From contig NZ_FMAR01000001.1 of assembly GCF_900094705.1 (NCBI RefSeq), positions 716,967-780,966 of the forward strand: a stretch of 64,000 nt of DNA, given 5' to 3'. Under the pieces are notes generated by a model that was not told the origin of the DNA, did not search any database, and saw only the letters and a list, made by a program, of their open reading frames with translations. Made by a program: the position numbers and the translations under genes. The stretch comes from Chitinophaga costaii. GTDB taxonomy: Bacteria; Bacteroidota; Bacteroidia; Chitinophagales; Chitinophagaceae. This document shows, piece after piece, positions 1-8,699 of this stretch (the stretch's first letter is position 1; each line of letters opens with the position of its first letter).

Positions 1-564
1 CAGGATATAATTCTTTTCAGGGAATACTTTAACGATTTTCAACCCTTTCACTTTCACACGTTCGTTACCCGTTTGGCCCGCCATGCGCATACCTTTGAAT
101 ACGCGGGAAGGATAGGATGATCCACCTACGGAACCTGGAGCGCGGCTACGATCGTGCTGGCCGTGGGTAGCTTCACCCACACCGGAGAATCCATGACGTT
201 TTACAACACCCTGGAAGCCTTTACCTTTGGAGGTACCGACAACATCGATTTTTTCGCCTTCTGTGAAAATGTCTACTGTAATGGTTTCGCCGAGAGCTTT
301 CTGTACATCCGGGTTGCGGAACTCTCTTACATGGCGTTTGGGGGAGGTGCTTGCTTTCGCGAAGTGATTTAATTCAGCTTTGGTAGTGTTTTTTTCCTTC
401 TTCTCGCCAAATGCTACCTGGATGGCATTATACCCATCCACTTCAGGTGTCTTTACCTGGGTTACTACGTTGGGACCTGCTTCGATGATGGTAACAGCAG
501 TTTGCTTACCATTTGCATCGAAGATGCTGGTCATACCAATCTTTTTTCCAATAATACCTTTCAT
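1..564 (-). CDS. rplC: 50S ribosomal protein L3, C-terminal end outside window
   Basis: L3 is an early-assembly protein of the large subunit that sits near the peptidyl transferase centre. The minus-strand frame opens with [16 protein letters not shown], the classical L3 start, and continues with the glycine-rich [15 protein letters not shown] and [29 protein letters not shown] segments typical of the family. The gene runs off the left edge, so the last residues are missing. It follows rpsJ in the usual S10-operon order, but 228 bases separate the two genes and that gap contains strong hairpins (see the leader feature). Assignment is secure. Confidence 0.96.
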   Translation of the reverse strand, partial: MKGIIGKKIGMTSIFDANGKQTAVTIIEAGPNVVTQVKTPEVDGYNAIQVAFGEKKEKNTTKAELNHFAKASTSPKRHVREFRNPDVQKALGETITVDIFTEGEKIDVVGTSKGKGFQGVVKRHGFSGVGEATHGQHDRSRAPGSVGGSSYPSRVFKGMRMAGQTGNERVKVKGLKIVKVFPEKNYIL

Positions 565-585
565 TATATATGATTTTACCTAGCG

Positions 586-661
586 CCTGGGGGTGATCGT
601 GCTCTCCCCAGGATAGGCGGTTTAAATACGTTATTGGGCGGCCGCCCGGAAGGCGCGGCCT
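586..661 (-). promoter_or_regulatory. Structured leader between rpsJ and rplC
   Basis: Just upstream of the rplC start lies an inverted repeat CCTGGGG/CCCCAGG (586-592 and 606-612, 13-base loop). Next to it is a second GC-rich hairpin region with the 12-base palindrome GGGCGGCCGCCC at 636-647. No T-run follows on the minus strand, so these do not look like ordinary terminators. A ribosomal-protein-binding attenuator or an RNA processing site is possible. That role is inferred from position and structure only. Confidence 0.4.
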
Positions 662-792
662 ATGTCAGTTTATTGTGATGTACAATAGCCAACTTTTATG
701 ATACAACCCAATACTGACGGTCCTATCATCGACTACTGTTTTATGTCATATGTTCATGCAACTGCGGGCCTTTTGCCTGCGGTAGCCGGGTC

Positions 793-1098
793 CTATGCCT
801 TAATCTCTACTTCTACACCGGAAGGAAGATCCAGTTTAGATAGCGCATCCACCGTTCTGGAAGAGGAGGTATAAATATCCAGCAAACGCTTATGCGTGCA
901 TAGCTGGAACTGCTCGCGCGCTTTCTTGTTAACGTGCGGGGAACGCAATACTGTAAAGATTTTCTTTTCAGTAGGCAACGGGATAGGACCAGTTACCACG
1001 GCACCCGTGTTACGCACGGTTTTAACGATCTTTTCGGCAGATTTATCTACCAGATTATGATCGTAGGACTTCAGCTTGATTCTAATTCTCTGAGACAT
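793..1098 (-). CDS. rpsJ: 30S ribosomal protein S10
   Basis: S10 is a small-subunit head protein that also acts in transcription antitermination as NusE. The start [20 protein letters not shown] gives 101 residues, the normal length. The frame is open further upstream to 1146, but that extension overlaps the predicted -7 element and start site of its own promoter and adds 16 non-family residues, so it is rejected. Conserved segments TGPIPLPT and [12 protein letters not shown] are present. It heads a transcript that continues into rplC. Confidence 0.97.
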   Translation of the reverse strand: MSQRIRIKLKSYDHNLVDKSAEKIVKTVRNTGAVVTGPIPLPTEKKIFTVLRSPHVNKKAREQFQLCTHKRLLDIYTSSSRTVDALSKLDLPSGVEVEIKA

Positions 1099-1143
1099 AT
1101 GCAATGAACTTCTTCTTTTTGAACCCTTTACAATTTGGGAGGG

Positions 1144-1174
1144 CAAAGGTAATTAAGTTTTTATACACCGACAA
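1144..1174 (-). promoter_or_regulatory. Bacteroidetes-type promoter for rpsJ
   Basis: On the minus strand, TTG (1172-1174) is followed after 20 bases by TACCTTTG (1144-1151), matching the Bacteroidetes primary sigma consensus TTG-N19/20-TAnnTTTG. Transcription would begin near 1138, about 40 bases before the rpsJ start. A second TACCTTTG lies at 1218-1225 without a clear -33 TTG. Confidence 0.7.
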
Positions 1175-1300
1175 GAATTTCCGCAACTTTTTCACGAAAA
1201 TCTTACTGACAGGTCCGCAAAGGTAGGGCATTTCAGCGGATTTACAGCATATTATTGCCTGTAAAAGAACTATTTATAAAAAGTTATTTCCATAAAAAAA

Positions 1301-1320
1301 CTCCAGGTCAAAACCTGGAG
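1301..1320 (-). terminator. Rho-independent terminator after the 22-aa peptide gene
   Basis: CTCCAGGT and ACCTGGAG form an 8-bp stem with a 4-base loop. On the minus strand the stem is followed by a run of seven T. It lies 58 bases past the stop of the small peptide gene and before the rpsJ promoter. Confidence 0.75.
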
Positions 1321-1378
1321 CTACAGTGAGTTTCATGCTTTTTTCAGGGCATTTCTGCCCGCAAAAGGCAAGTGGTGT

Positions 1379-1447
1379 TTACAGGCCACCCAGCAGTGAT
1401 TCTAGGAAAGACAGGAGGCTGCTCAGCAATTGGGAAAGAAAGCTCAT
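1379..1447 (-). CDS. Possible 22-residue amphipathic peptide
   Basis: A minus-strand frame encodes MSFLSQLLSS...FLESLLGGL and stops: 22 residues, almost only Ser, Leu, Phe and Gly, with one Gln and one Glu. The spacing of Leu/Phe against Ser/Gln/Glu would make an amphipathic helix, as in small membrane-acting or leader peptides. It sits between a plausible promoter (1530-1560) and a clear terminator (1301-1320), so it looks like a complete small transcription unit. No family is recognised. The alternative is that this unit is a small RNA and the open frame is chance. Confidence 0.45.
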   Translation of the reverse strand: MSFLSQLLSSLLSFLESLLGGL

Positions 1448-1529
1448 AATTAGGAGGTTTTCATATTTTGGATATGCCTACTCTTTTCTATGGTTTTCGG
1501 CGGCCCCATAATTCCGGAAGGAACTGGAA

Positions 1530-1560
1530 CGAATGTAACGGGAGTTTAGGAGCTGCCAAA
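1530..1560 (-). promoter_or_regulatory. Probable promoter of the small-peptide unit
   Basis: Minus strand TTTG (1557-1560), a 19-base spacer, then TACATTCG (1530-1537). This is one mismatch from TAnnTTTG at the canonical spacing. It predicts a leader of roughly 75 bases before the 22-codon frame. Confidence 0.45.
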
Positions 1561-1621
1561 CAACCAGTTTGTTCATTTTCAAAGAATTAGAATAAGTCCG
1601 TTCACTCTCTTATAGCAAAAA

Positions 1622-1649
1622 ATGGCCGCCTGCTTGTAGAGGCGGCCAT
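1622..1649 (-). terminator. Rho-independent terminator after the beta-barrel gene
   Basis: ATGGCCGCC (1622-1630) and GGCGGCCAT (1641-1649) form a perfect 9-bp stem. On the minus strand it is followed by a T-rich run. It lies about 100 bases downstream of the outer-membrane protein stop codon. Confidence 0.75.
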
Positions 1650-1748
1650 CAAAGTGTCCATAAAAGTGTTTTGGGTACTGATTTTACAGGAAAAAAAGTT
1701 TCCGGCACACAGCCTCTACCCTATTCCCTTAAGTCAATAAGTGACCAC

Positions 1749-2369
1749 TTAACCGTTTCTACGGAAATTCTTTTTTTCTTCATTTACAATTTCCTTAGCG
1801 TGCTTGGTAGGCAGGTAAATCTGGAAACCCAGGTTCAGCCCAATACGGTTGGTCGTGGTAGAATTTCCAAACCCTACCGTAAGATCGTATTTCAGCAAGG
1901 CTTCCAAAGCAACGTTTGGTGTAATGAAGTATGCCAGGCCTGGGCCAAAGCCTATTGCCAACCCGTTGGTGGAGGTACTTGCATCGGTAATTTTATCCTT
2001 GGTGTTAGTACCAGCAAAACCTACATTGGCTTCCAGGAAAAAACGGGCCCTTTTGGAAAATTCCAGTTTCTTATCGTCAAAATAATAACGGGCAAAAGGT
2101 GATACGCTGTAGTTAAACGTACTAAAGGTTTTGGACGTATTCACCGAAAAATCCACTTCTGCGCCCAACACAAAATTGTCCTGGAGAAAATAACCCAACT
2201 TCGGCGAAATACCCAGGTTAAATTGGTTGTTACCATTCTGGAAAGTTCCCATAATGTTCAGCAGATCAGTACCGACCATTAAATTTCCTTTCTGGGTTTG
2301 TGCGTGTACCGATGTAGCAGCGCCAAGCGTAGCGGTAATTAACAAAATCACATTTAAAATCCTTCTCAT
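1749..2369 (-). CDS. Outer-membrane beta-barrel protein, unknown function
   Basis: The mature protein probably forms a small barrel in the outer membrane. From the chosen start MRRILNVILLITATLGAATS there is a clear signal peptide ending at VHA before QTQKG. The rest is alternating beta-strand sequence rich in aromatic and glycine residues (KLGYFLQDNFVLGAEVDFS, SPFARYYF, GFGPGLAYFITPNVALEALL), as in the OmpW/Opa-like porin families common in Bacteroidetes. The frame is open 25 codons further upstream, but the signal peptide fixes the start at 2369. It is a single gene with its own terminator, inserted between fusA and rpsJ. Substrate and role cannot be read from sequence. Confidence 0.85.
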   Translation of the reverse strand: MRRILNVILLITATLGAATSVHAQTQKGNLMVGTDLLNIMGTFQNGNNQFNLGISPKLGYFLQDNFVLGAEVDFSVNTSKTFSTFNYSVSPFARYYFDDKKLEFSKRARFFLEANVGFAGTNTKDKITDASTSTNGLAIGFGPGLAYFITPNVALEALLKYDLTVGFGNSTTTNRIGLNLGFQIYLPTKHAKEIVNEEKKNFRRNG

Positions 2370-2810
2370 GTTACTTTTTTTTGGTGTACTTATTAGAAAC
2401 TGGTTATCAGCTCCTTGCATACAAGTATCGCACCGTTTTAACAAAATGTTAATATCAACCGATTGAAACCACTCAATGTGGATAAAAATGGACAGAAAAA
2501 AGGTGATTGGGACTGTTTTAACTAAAAAAAATAAGGGAGTTTAAGTAGATGTTTCTAAATAAACTTGGTAGCATTGCTAATGATATTATTAATACCATAA
2601 GCTACGAATAGTTAGCCGGCAAAAAGAGGAATTTTTTACCGGGCATATTGGGGGAATTATGGGGCAGCATGGCCAGGATACCAACACTATGCCTGTACAT
2701 GGAATACATCCTAAATGATGCAATAACGATAGATGGATGCAACTTATCTACAAAACAAAAAGATCCCGCCGCATTGGCAGGACCTTTCGTTATAATCAGC
2801 TTTAAATTGC
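2370..2810. other. Intergenic stretch between beta-barrel gene and fusA
   Basis: AT-rich spacer of about 440 bases. It contains the fusA terminator at its right end. I see no convincing gene: the plus-strand frames here have no family features. Confidence 0.6.
2762..2784 (-). terminator. Rho-independent terminator of fusA
   Basis: GATCCCGCC (2762-2770) and GGCAGGACC (2776-2784) pair over 9 positions with two G-U wobbles. On the minus strand the stem is followed by TTTTTG. It ends the fusA transcript before rpsJ, so the classical str operon is not read through. Confidence 0.7.
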
Positions 2811-4958
2811 TTAGTGCGCGGCTTGCTTACCTTTAGATTTAGCCACCACTTCTTCTGTGATGCTATTAGAGGCAGGCGAGTAGTGAGAAAATTCCATGAT
2901 GGAAGTAGCGCGACCGGAAGACATAGAACGCAATTCCGTTACATAACCAAACATTTCCTTCAGCGGGACTTTGGCTTTGATCACCTGAACGTTGTTACGG
3001 CTTTCCATACCTTCCAGCATACCACGACGACGGTTCAAGTCACCTGTTACGTCACCCATGTACTGGTCGGGGGTGCTTACTTCTACCTTCATGATTGGCT
3101 CCAGCAATACCGGTTTTGCTTTACGAGCCGCTTCGCGGAATGCAGAACGGGCACATAGTTCAAACGACATCGCGTCAGAGTCTACCTGGTGGAAAGAACC
3201 ATCAAACAAACGGATTCTCAGCGACTCTACCGGGAAACCGGCGAGTACACCACTACTCATGGATTGTTCAAACCCTTTCTGAATAGAAGGGATGAATTCT
3301 TTAGGAATAGAACCACCGAAGATATCGTTGATGAACTGCAGGTTTTTGCCTTCGTTTTCTTTCAACCATTCTGCATCGGCAGGCCCGATTTCTACCTGGA
3401 TGTCGGCGAATTTACCGCGACCACCCGTTTGTTTCTTGTATACTTCGCGGTGTTCTACTTTCTGTGTCAGCGCTTCTTTAAATGCTACCTGGGGTGCACC
3501 TTCGTTCACTTCCACTTTAAATTCGCGCCGCATACGGTCTACAATAATTTCCAGGTGAAGCTCACCCATACCACTCAAAACGGTTTGGCCGGTTTCTTCA
3601 TCTGTTCTTACGCGCAGGGTAGGATCTTCTTCTACCAGTTTGGCAATTGCCATACCCATCTTATCAACATCGGCCTGTGTTTTAGGCTCAATGGCGATGT
3701 GGATTACCGGTTCGGGGAAGGTCATAGATTCCAGCACGATCGGATGATCCTCATTACAGAGGGTGTCTCCGGTTTTGATATCTTTAAAACCAACGGCAGC
3801 ACCGATATCACCTGCTTCGATGAAATCAATTGGGTTTTGCTTATTGGCGTGCATCTGCATGATACGGCTGATACGTTCGTTTTTACCAGTACGGGTATTT
3901 AGAACATAAGAACCAGCGTCCAGATGACCGGAATAAACACGGAAGAAAGCCAGGCGGCCTACGAATGGATCGGTAGCGATCTTGAATGCGAGGGCTGCGA
4001 AAGGTTCTTTAGCGTCAGGCTTGCGGGTCAGTTCTTCACCATTATCTGGATCCAGACCAACTACTGCTTCTACGTCCAGCGGTGAAGGCAGGTATCGGCA
4101 AACGCCGTCCAGCATTTTCTGTACACCTTTATTTTTAAAGGAAGAACCGCACATCATAGGGATGATGGCCATATCGATAGTGGCTTTGCGGATAGCTTCG
4201 TGGATTTCATCTTCCGAGATCGTGTTAGGATCATCGAAGAATTTTTCCATCAGTTTATCGTCATATTCCGCTACGGATTCTACCAGTTTGGCTCTCCATT
4301 CTTCTGCTTCTTCCTGCATATCGGCAGGAATAGCCACTTCCTGGTAAGTAGCGCCCTTAGAGGCTTCGTCCCAGATGATACCCTTCATGGTGATAAGATC
4401 TACCACGCCGGTGAAGTTATCTTCGGCACCGATAGGCAGCATCAGCGGTACGGGGTTAGCGCCCAGCATTTCACGAACTTGTTTTACCACGTTCAGGAAA
4501 TCTGCGCCGGAGCGGTCCATTTTATTTACGAAACCGATACGGGGTACTTTGTAGCGGTTAGCCTGGCGCCATACGGTTTCAGACTGCGGTTCTACACCGG
4601 ATACGGCGCAGAACAGCGCTACCAGACCGTCCAGTACGCGCAAAGAGCGCTCTACTTCTACGGTAAAGTCAACGTGACCGGGAGTATCGATGATGTTGAA
4701 TTTGTATTGTTTGGTAAAAGCGTTTGGCTGACCTTGTATAGTGGGGAAGTTCCAAAAACAGGTAGTCGCTGCAGAAGTGATGGTAATACCTCTTTCCTGC
4801 TCCTGCGCCATCCAGTCCATGGTTGCAGCACCTTCGTGCACTTCACCAATTTTGTGGGTCTTACCTGTATAATACAGGATACGCTCTGTGGTAGTGGTCT
4901 TACCGGCATCAATGTGCGCAGCAATACCAATGTTTCTTTGAAATTTTAAGTCTGCCAT
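2811..4958 (-). CDS. fusA: Elongation factor G
   Basis: GTPase that drives translocation of tRNA and mRNA on the ribosome. The 715-residue protein starts [20 protein letters not shown]. It has the G1 loop [23 protein letters not shown] (G3) and NKMD (G4), followed by domains II to V with the usual GGRGKFA and [14 protein letters not shown] (here [16 protein letters not shown]) segments. Length and domain order are normal for the housekeeping factor. It has its own promoter (4997-5004) and terminator, unlike the str operon of many bacteria. Confidence 0.98.
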   Translation of the reverse strand: MADLKFQRNIGIAAHIDAGKTTTTERILYYTGKTHKIGEVHEGAATMDWMAQEQERGITITSAATTCFWNFPTIQGQPNAFTKQYKFNIIDTPGHVDFTVEVERSLRVLDGLVALFCAVSGVEPQSETVWRQANRYKVPRIGFVNKMDRSGADFLNVVKQVREMLGANPVPLMLPIGAEDNFTGVVDLITMKGIIWDEASKGATYQEVAIPADMQEEAEEWRAKLVESVAEYDDKLMEKFFDDPNTISEDEIHEAIRKATIDMAIIPMMCGSSFKNKGVQKMLDGVCRYLPSPLDVEAVVGLDPDNGEELTRKPDAKEPFAALAFKIATDPFVGRLAFFRVYSGHLDAGSYVLNTRTGKNERISRIMQMHANKQNPIDFIEAGDIGAAVGFKDIKTGDTLCNEDHPIVLESMTFPEPVIHIAIEPKTQADVDKMGMAIAKLVEEDPTLRVRTDEETGQTVLSGMGELHLEIIVDRMRREFKVEVNEGAPQVAFKEALTQKVEHREVYKKQTGGRGKFADIQVEIGPADAEWLKENEGKNLQFINDIFGGSIPKEFIPSIQKGFEQSMSSGVLAGFPVESLRIRLFDGSFHQVDSDAMSFELCARSAFREAARKAKPVLLEPIMKVEVSTPDQYMGDVTGDLNRRRGMLEGMESRNNVQVIKAKVPLKEMFGYVTELRSMSSGRATSIMEFSHYSPASNSITEEVVAKSKGKQAAH

Positions 4959-4996
4959 AATATTAAAATGACTGTATTATAATGCATTTTGGGGGG

Positions 4997-5026
4997 CAAA
5001 GTTAGGTTATTTTCGGCAATAAATAA
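4997..5026 (-). promoter_or_regulatory. Promoter for fusA
   Basis: Minus strand TAACTTTG at 4997-5004 matches TAnnTTTG exactly. A TTA stands 19 bases upstream in place of TTG. It lies about 40 bases before the fusA start. Confidence 0.55.
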
Positions 5027-5370
5027 CTATGGCCAGTCTGCCTATTGTTATTTCTTCTTTAACGACCGGCCCGGTAGGAATTAGGCTGTTTAGCCTGGGA
5101 GAATTACCAATTGCTCATAAAAAACCACCAGATTTCCAAATAGCAAGGCAGAACTTACAATCAACTGTTTGATTTTAAGAACATTTTTTCACTTTTGATA
5201 AGCTAATACTGCGAATACTGATACTGCTAGCACTCCAACACCTGCACTATACACCAAGAAAAGCATTACCGAATGGCTGTCTGGATTTTTTTACCTATTG
5301 CCCCAAAAAAACATAATGACTATCAAAATTCCATGGTATTATTTCCCCACCTGCTAATCAGTTATTGCTT

Positions 5371-5580
5371 ATGAATTTATTTATGTGTACAGGTATTTGC
5401 GCCATCATACTGGCATTGAGACTTCACTTCCCAGCCATCGCACAACTGGTTTTAAACCGGCACATTACCGCCACTACAGGAGGCAGTGGAAAAGCTGGCC
5501 CAGTTAGTATACAATACACCATTGAAGAACCTGTTATTGCCATGATTACCGATGGCCGGGTTGTTCCGACAATAAAATGA
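5371..5580 (+). pseudogene. Remnant of a secreted T9SS-type protein
   Basis: A 69-residue frame begins MNLFMCTGICAIILALRLHF with a signal-peptide-like stretch ending PAIAQ. It continues ITATTGGSGKAGPVSIQYTI then EEPVIAMITDG. This pattern (A-GG-G.AG.VSV.WT.GEPVI.T..DG) is the usual N-terminal segment of short Bacteroidetes secreted proteins, which normally continue LTQGFHQ and end in a type IX secretion sorting domain. Here the frame stops right after this segment and nothing downstream restores it, so it is read as a decayed gene. It lies inside the broken str operon between rpsG and fusA. An independent short secreted peptide is the less likely alternative. Confidence 0.5.
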
Positions 5581-5682
5581 TTTATGTGAAAGGCCGTTTT
5601 TATGCCTGATAATGATGCCTGCTTAAAAATGATATTGGGGTAAGCCGCCAATGCCTGTTCATTGAGTATAGCACACAAAAAA

Positions 5683-5712
5683 GGCGAACAGCTCCGGAAG
5701 GAACTGTTCGCC
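5683..5712 (-). terminator. Rho-independent terminator of rpsL-rpsG
   Basis: GGCGAACAG (5683-5691) and CTGTTCGCC (5704-5712) form a perfect 9-bp stem followed on the minus strand by TTTTTT. It stands just after rpsG. Confidence 0.85.
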
Positions 5713-5744
5713 CAATATATTGAGTGGGCCCGTGAGGGCTATAA

Positions 5745-6212
5745 CTATACTCTGAAGTGAGAGAAAGCCTTATTGGCTTCCGCCATACGGTGGGTATCTT
5801 CTTTCTTCTTGAAAGCGGCGCCTTCACCTTTGCTGGCGGCTACGATTTCGCTAGCCAGTTTTTCGGCCATGCTCTTACCGTTTCTTTCACCGGCGAAGCG
5901 GATCAACCACTTCATGCTCAGGGAAATTTTTCTATCAGGACGAACCTCTGCAGGGATCTGGAAGGTAGCGCCACCGATACGACGGCTTCTTACTTCTACA
6001 GCGGGCGTAACGTTTACCAGTGCTTTTTTCCACACTTCATAACCGTTGTCACCAGTGATGGTGCTCACTTTGTCCACAGCATCGTAGAATATTTTGTAAG
6101 CGATGCTCTTTTTGCCCTGTTCCATTACGTTATTTACAAACCGGGTAACCTGTTTGTCATTGAACCGAGGATCCGGAGCCAGAGGCATCTTTTTCGCTGC
6201 TTGCTTTCTCAT
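5745..6212 (-). CDS. rpsG: 30S ribosomal protein S7
   Basis: Primary 16S-binding protein that nucleates assembly of the 30S head. The 155-residue product starts [20 protein letters not shown] and contains the conserved [20 protein letters not shown] and [11 protein letters not shown] blocks. It lies 24 bases after rpsL and is co-transcribed with it. A terminator follows directly, so fusA is not in the same unit. Confidence 0.98.
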   Translation of the reverse strand: MRKQAAKKMPLAPDPRFNDKQVTRFVNNVMEQGKKSIAYKIFYDAVDKVSTITGDNGYEVWKKALVNVTPAVEVRSRRIGGATFQIPAEVRPDRKISLSMKWLIRFAGERNGKSMAEKLASEIVAASKGEGAAFKKKEDTHRMAEANKAFSHFRV

Positions 6213-6236
6213 TTATTTGAAAAATTTGTAGTCTTA

Positions 6237-6617
6237 TTATTTTTTAACTTTAACCTTTTTAGTTCCGTATTTAGAACGGCTCTGCTTACGATCTTTCACG
6301 CCGGCAGTATCGAGGGAACCACGTACGATGTGATAACGTACCCCTGGCAAATCCTTCACACGACCACCGCGGATCAACACGATGGAGTGTTCCTGGAGGT
6401 TATGACCTTCACCGGGGATATAAGCAATCACCTCAATTTTATTGGTCAAACGCACCTTCGCCACTTTACGCAAAGCGGAGTTTGGTTTCTTAGGGGTGGT
6501 GGTGTACACACGGGTACATACTCCACGACGCTGCGGACAGCTATCTAAGGCCCTGGACTTGGATTTAGCCCGGATAATTTCTCTTCCTTTTCTTACTAAT
6601 TGTTGTATAGTAGGCAT
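6237..6617 (-). CDS. rpsL: 30S ribosomal protein S12
   Basis: Decoding-centre protein and classical site of streptomycin-resistance mutations. It starts [13 protein letters not shown] and contains [31 protein letters not shown], including the wild-type lysine in [10 protein letters not shown] and the [11 protein letters not shown] loop. At 126 residues it is of normal length. First gene of the rpsL-rpsG unit. Confidence 0.98.
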   Translation of the reverse strand: MPTIQQLVRKGREIIRAKSKSRALDSCPQRRGVCTRVYTTTPKKPNSALRKVAKVRLTNKIEVIAYIPGEGHNLQEHSIVLIRGGRVKDLPGVRYHIVRGSLDTAGVKDRKQSRSKYGTKKVKVKK

Positions 6618-6687
6618 TCTTAACCTAGTTTTTTTTCTGTCTGATTAAAATGACATCCAAATTTCCCGGATAGGGATTTTGGGAGGG

Positions 6688-6717
6688 CAAAAGTATAACT
6701 ATCCTTGTGAATAACAA
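6688..6717 (-). promoter_or_regulatory. Promoter for rpsL-rpsG
   Basis: Minus strand TTG (6715-6717, within TTTTG), 19-base spacer, then TACTTTTG (6688-6695): a full match to the Bacteroidetes consensus, about 70 bases before the rpsL start. Confidence 0.75.
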
Positions 6718-6742
6718 AATAGTTTGTGGATAATTTCAAAAT

Positions 6743-7048
6743 TTAATACGATCCATCGGGCGGTGTGTCTAGCAGGGACAGGGTAATTTGCTCCCATTCC
6801 GCCTGTAAGCTTGCTCCCGATACTGGTTTTCCAGCTTTACGGTACCAGTAGGCTGCGTTGCCAGGATCTCCTTCTTTGCGATGCAGGTAGGCATGCACCC
6901 AGGCCGCAGGGGCACCGGGTATGTCTGCCAGCGTGTGGGCCTGGGCCCAGTTGCCTTTGCGGTCCCACCATAGCGATTGCAGGAGCGGGGGCAGAAAGGC
7001 CGCGGGGGCGGGCTCCGCAAGCGAGTGTAGAAATTCAGCGTAAGTCAA
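6743..7048 (-). CDS. Small conserved hypothetical protein
   Basis: A 101-residue cytoplasmic protein with no signal peptide, starting MTYAEFLHSLAEPAP. The stretch AWVHAYLHRKEGDPGNAAYWYRKAGKP resembles a single TPR-like helical pair found in small uncharacterised bacterial proteins. Trp- and Tyr-rich. It stands alone between rpsL and ilvE on the same strand. Function unknown. Confidence 0.65.
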   Translation of the reverse strand: MTYAEFLHSLAEPAPAAFLPPLLQSLWWDRKGNWAQAHTLADIPGAPAAWVHAYLHRKEGDPGNAAYWYRKAGKPVSGASLQAEWEQITLSLLDTPPDGSY

Positions 7049-7407
7049 TAGGCTACTGTTTTTCCGGAGGGCAAATGTATGGAAAATTGGTGGAATGCAA
7101 CAGATTTAAAAAGAATAAGCGCCATAAGCCGGGCAGCCAAGGCCCCAAGCGCTATGAATAACAGCCCATTCACCCTGACATTGGCCCGGGTATATGCGTA
7201 CCGGGGCAGGAAGCTAACCGGCCTAATACTACCCTGCCCCTACCTTGAGCCTGGCAGGAGGCATATCAAAGCCTACATACGCTCAGGTAACGTGTACCTG
7301 GGCGTGCTAACTTGCTGCTGAAAACAAGGCCTTCCAGTAATTTCCCTCCCGGGTATGAAAAAGCCCGGGCAAATACATAGCCCGGGCCTAATATCCTGGA
7401 TAATACA
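7049..7407. other. Intergenic stretch with ilvE terminator
   Basis: Apart from the ilvE terminator near its right end, I see no gene or regulatory element in these roughly 360 bases. The short plus-strand frames have no family features. Confidence 0.5.
7363..7387 (-). terminator. Rho-independent terminator of ilvE
   Basis: GCCCGGGC (7363-7370) and GCCCGGGC (7380-7387) form an 8-bp stem. On the minus strand it is followed by TTTTTC. Confidence 0.75.
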
Positions 7408-8514
7408 TTAGATCTTAAAATTCCAGCCCCGGGTATCTTCGGCGCGGCCGGTACGGATAGCATCCAGACGATGGATCACCTCCGCCCCTACCTGATATTG
7501 GGTGGTGTCCAGGGTCATTTTGTAATCCTGGTAGTCTAGCTGCTCTACGTACGACAAGCTGGCGGCTGTGCCGGTACCAAATACTTCCCGCAGGGTGCCT
7601 GCTTTATGGGCAGCGGTAATCTCATCGATGGAGATGGGGCGCTCTTCCAGGGCAAGGCCCATGTCGGTCAGCACATCCATCACACTGGCACGGGTTACCC
7701 CAGCCAGGATGGTACCCTGAGACAGATCGGGGGTGATGGCGGTATTGCCAATAATCACAAACACGTTCATCGTGCCGCATTCCTGCAAATATTTATGTTC
7801 GTAACCATCTACCCAAAGAATCTGGTCGTATCCCTGCTGGCGGGCCTGCATGGTGGGGTACATCACCCCGCCGTAGTTGCCGGCAGCCTTGGCATAACCT
7901 ACCCCGCCGGGGAAAGCGCGCACAAACTTGTCTTGCACCAGTAAATGAATGGGTTTATTGAAATAAGGGCCAGAAGGTGAATTTATGATAGCGAATTTGT
8001 AGGTTTCGGAGGGACGCACACCTATAAATTCGTCAGCAGCAATCATGAAGGGTCGCAGGTACAGCGAGCAGCCTTCGCCGGTAGGCACCCAGTCGCGGTC
8101 CAGGTCTACCAGTTTGGCCATACCTCCGATGAACAACCATTCCGGGATAGCAGGCATACCCATCCGCTCTGCCGAGCTAAGAAAACGGGCATAATTGTCC
8201 TGCGGGCGGAAGATCATGGGATTTCCCTGGGGATCTTTGTAGGCTTTGATGCCTTCAAAAATGGCCTGGCCATAATGCCAGGCGGCATTGGAAGGACTTA
8301 CCGAGAAATTACCGAAAGGCAGGATAGCTGCATCTTTCCATTCCTTCCCATCGTATTCCGCCACCAGCATGTGGTCGGCGTACTGTTTTCCAAACGCGAG
8401 GTGGTCAAAATCTACGGTAGAAAGCTGGCTGGCCGTGGTACGGGTAACCTTAATTTTTTCATTGGCCTCCTGCACTGCGGTGGACTTTGCCGTTGGAATA
8501 ACATCTGCCATCAT
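7408..8514 (-). CDS. ilvE: Branched-chain amino acid aminotransferase
   Basis: PLP enzyme for the last step of valine, leucine and isoleucine synthesis and the first step of their breakdown. The 368-residue length and motifs fit the class IV fold, eukaryote-like BCAT subgroup: AWHYGQAIFEGIKAYKDPQG, NYARFLSSAERMGMP, LYLRPFMIAADEFIGV, VGYAKAAGNYGG with the PLP lysine, ECGTMNVF, TILAGVTRASVMDV and EVFGTGTAASLSYV. It starts MMADVIPTAKSTAVQEANEK. A single-gene unit with its own terminator. Confidence 0.95.
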   Translation of the reverse strand: MMADVIPTAKSTAVQEANEKIKVTRTTASQLSTVDFDHLAFGKQYADHMLVAEYDGKEWKDAAILPFGNFSVSPSNAAWHYGQAIFEGIKAYKDPQGNPMIFRPQDNYARFLSSAERMGMPAIPEWLFIGGMAKLVDLDRDWVPTGEGCSLYLRPFMIAADEFIGVRPSETYKFAIINSPSGPYFNKPIHLLVQDKFVRAFPGGVGYAKAAGNYGGVMYPTMQARQQGYDQILWVDGYEHKYLQECGTMNVFVIIGNTAITPDLSQGTILAGVTRASVMDVLTDMGLALEERPISIDEITAAHKAGTLREVFGTGTAASLSYVEQLDYQDYKMTLDTTQYQVGAEVIHRLDAIRTGRAEDTRGWNFKI

Positions 8515-8699
8515 GGTTAATCAGTTTAATCTCAATATTTTTACACTGTAGTCGTACCGCAAATTGAAAATTTTCAAGAGCCGGTTCGATTACCGGCCAC
8601 TATTTATTTATTTTTTAATTGCGAAGCAGTTTTTTATATAATAATCTAGTGGGAACGGATTTGCAAATAAACAGCTTTTTTCTATAAAACACTACCGGC

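Noticed and set aside
3189..4949. Two long plus-strand frames opposite fusA
   Set aside because: They are antisense to the certain EF-G gene and show no recognisable domains.
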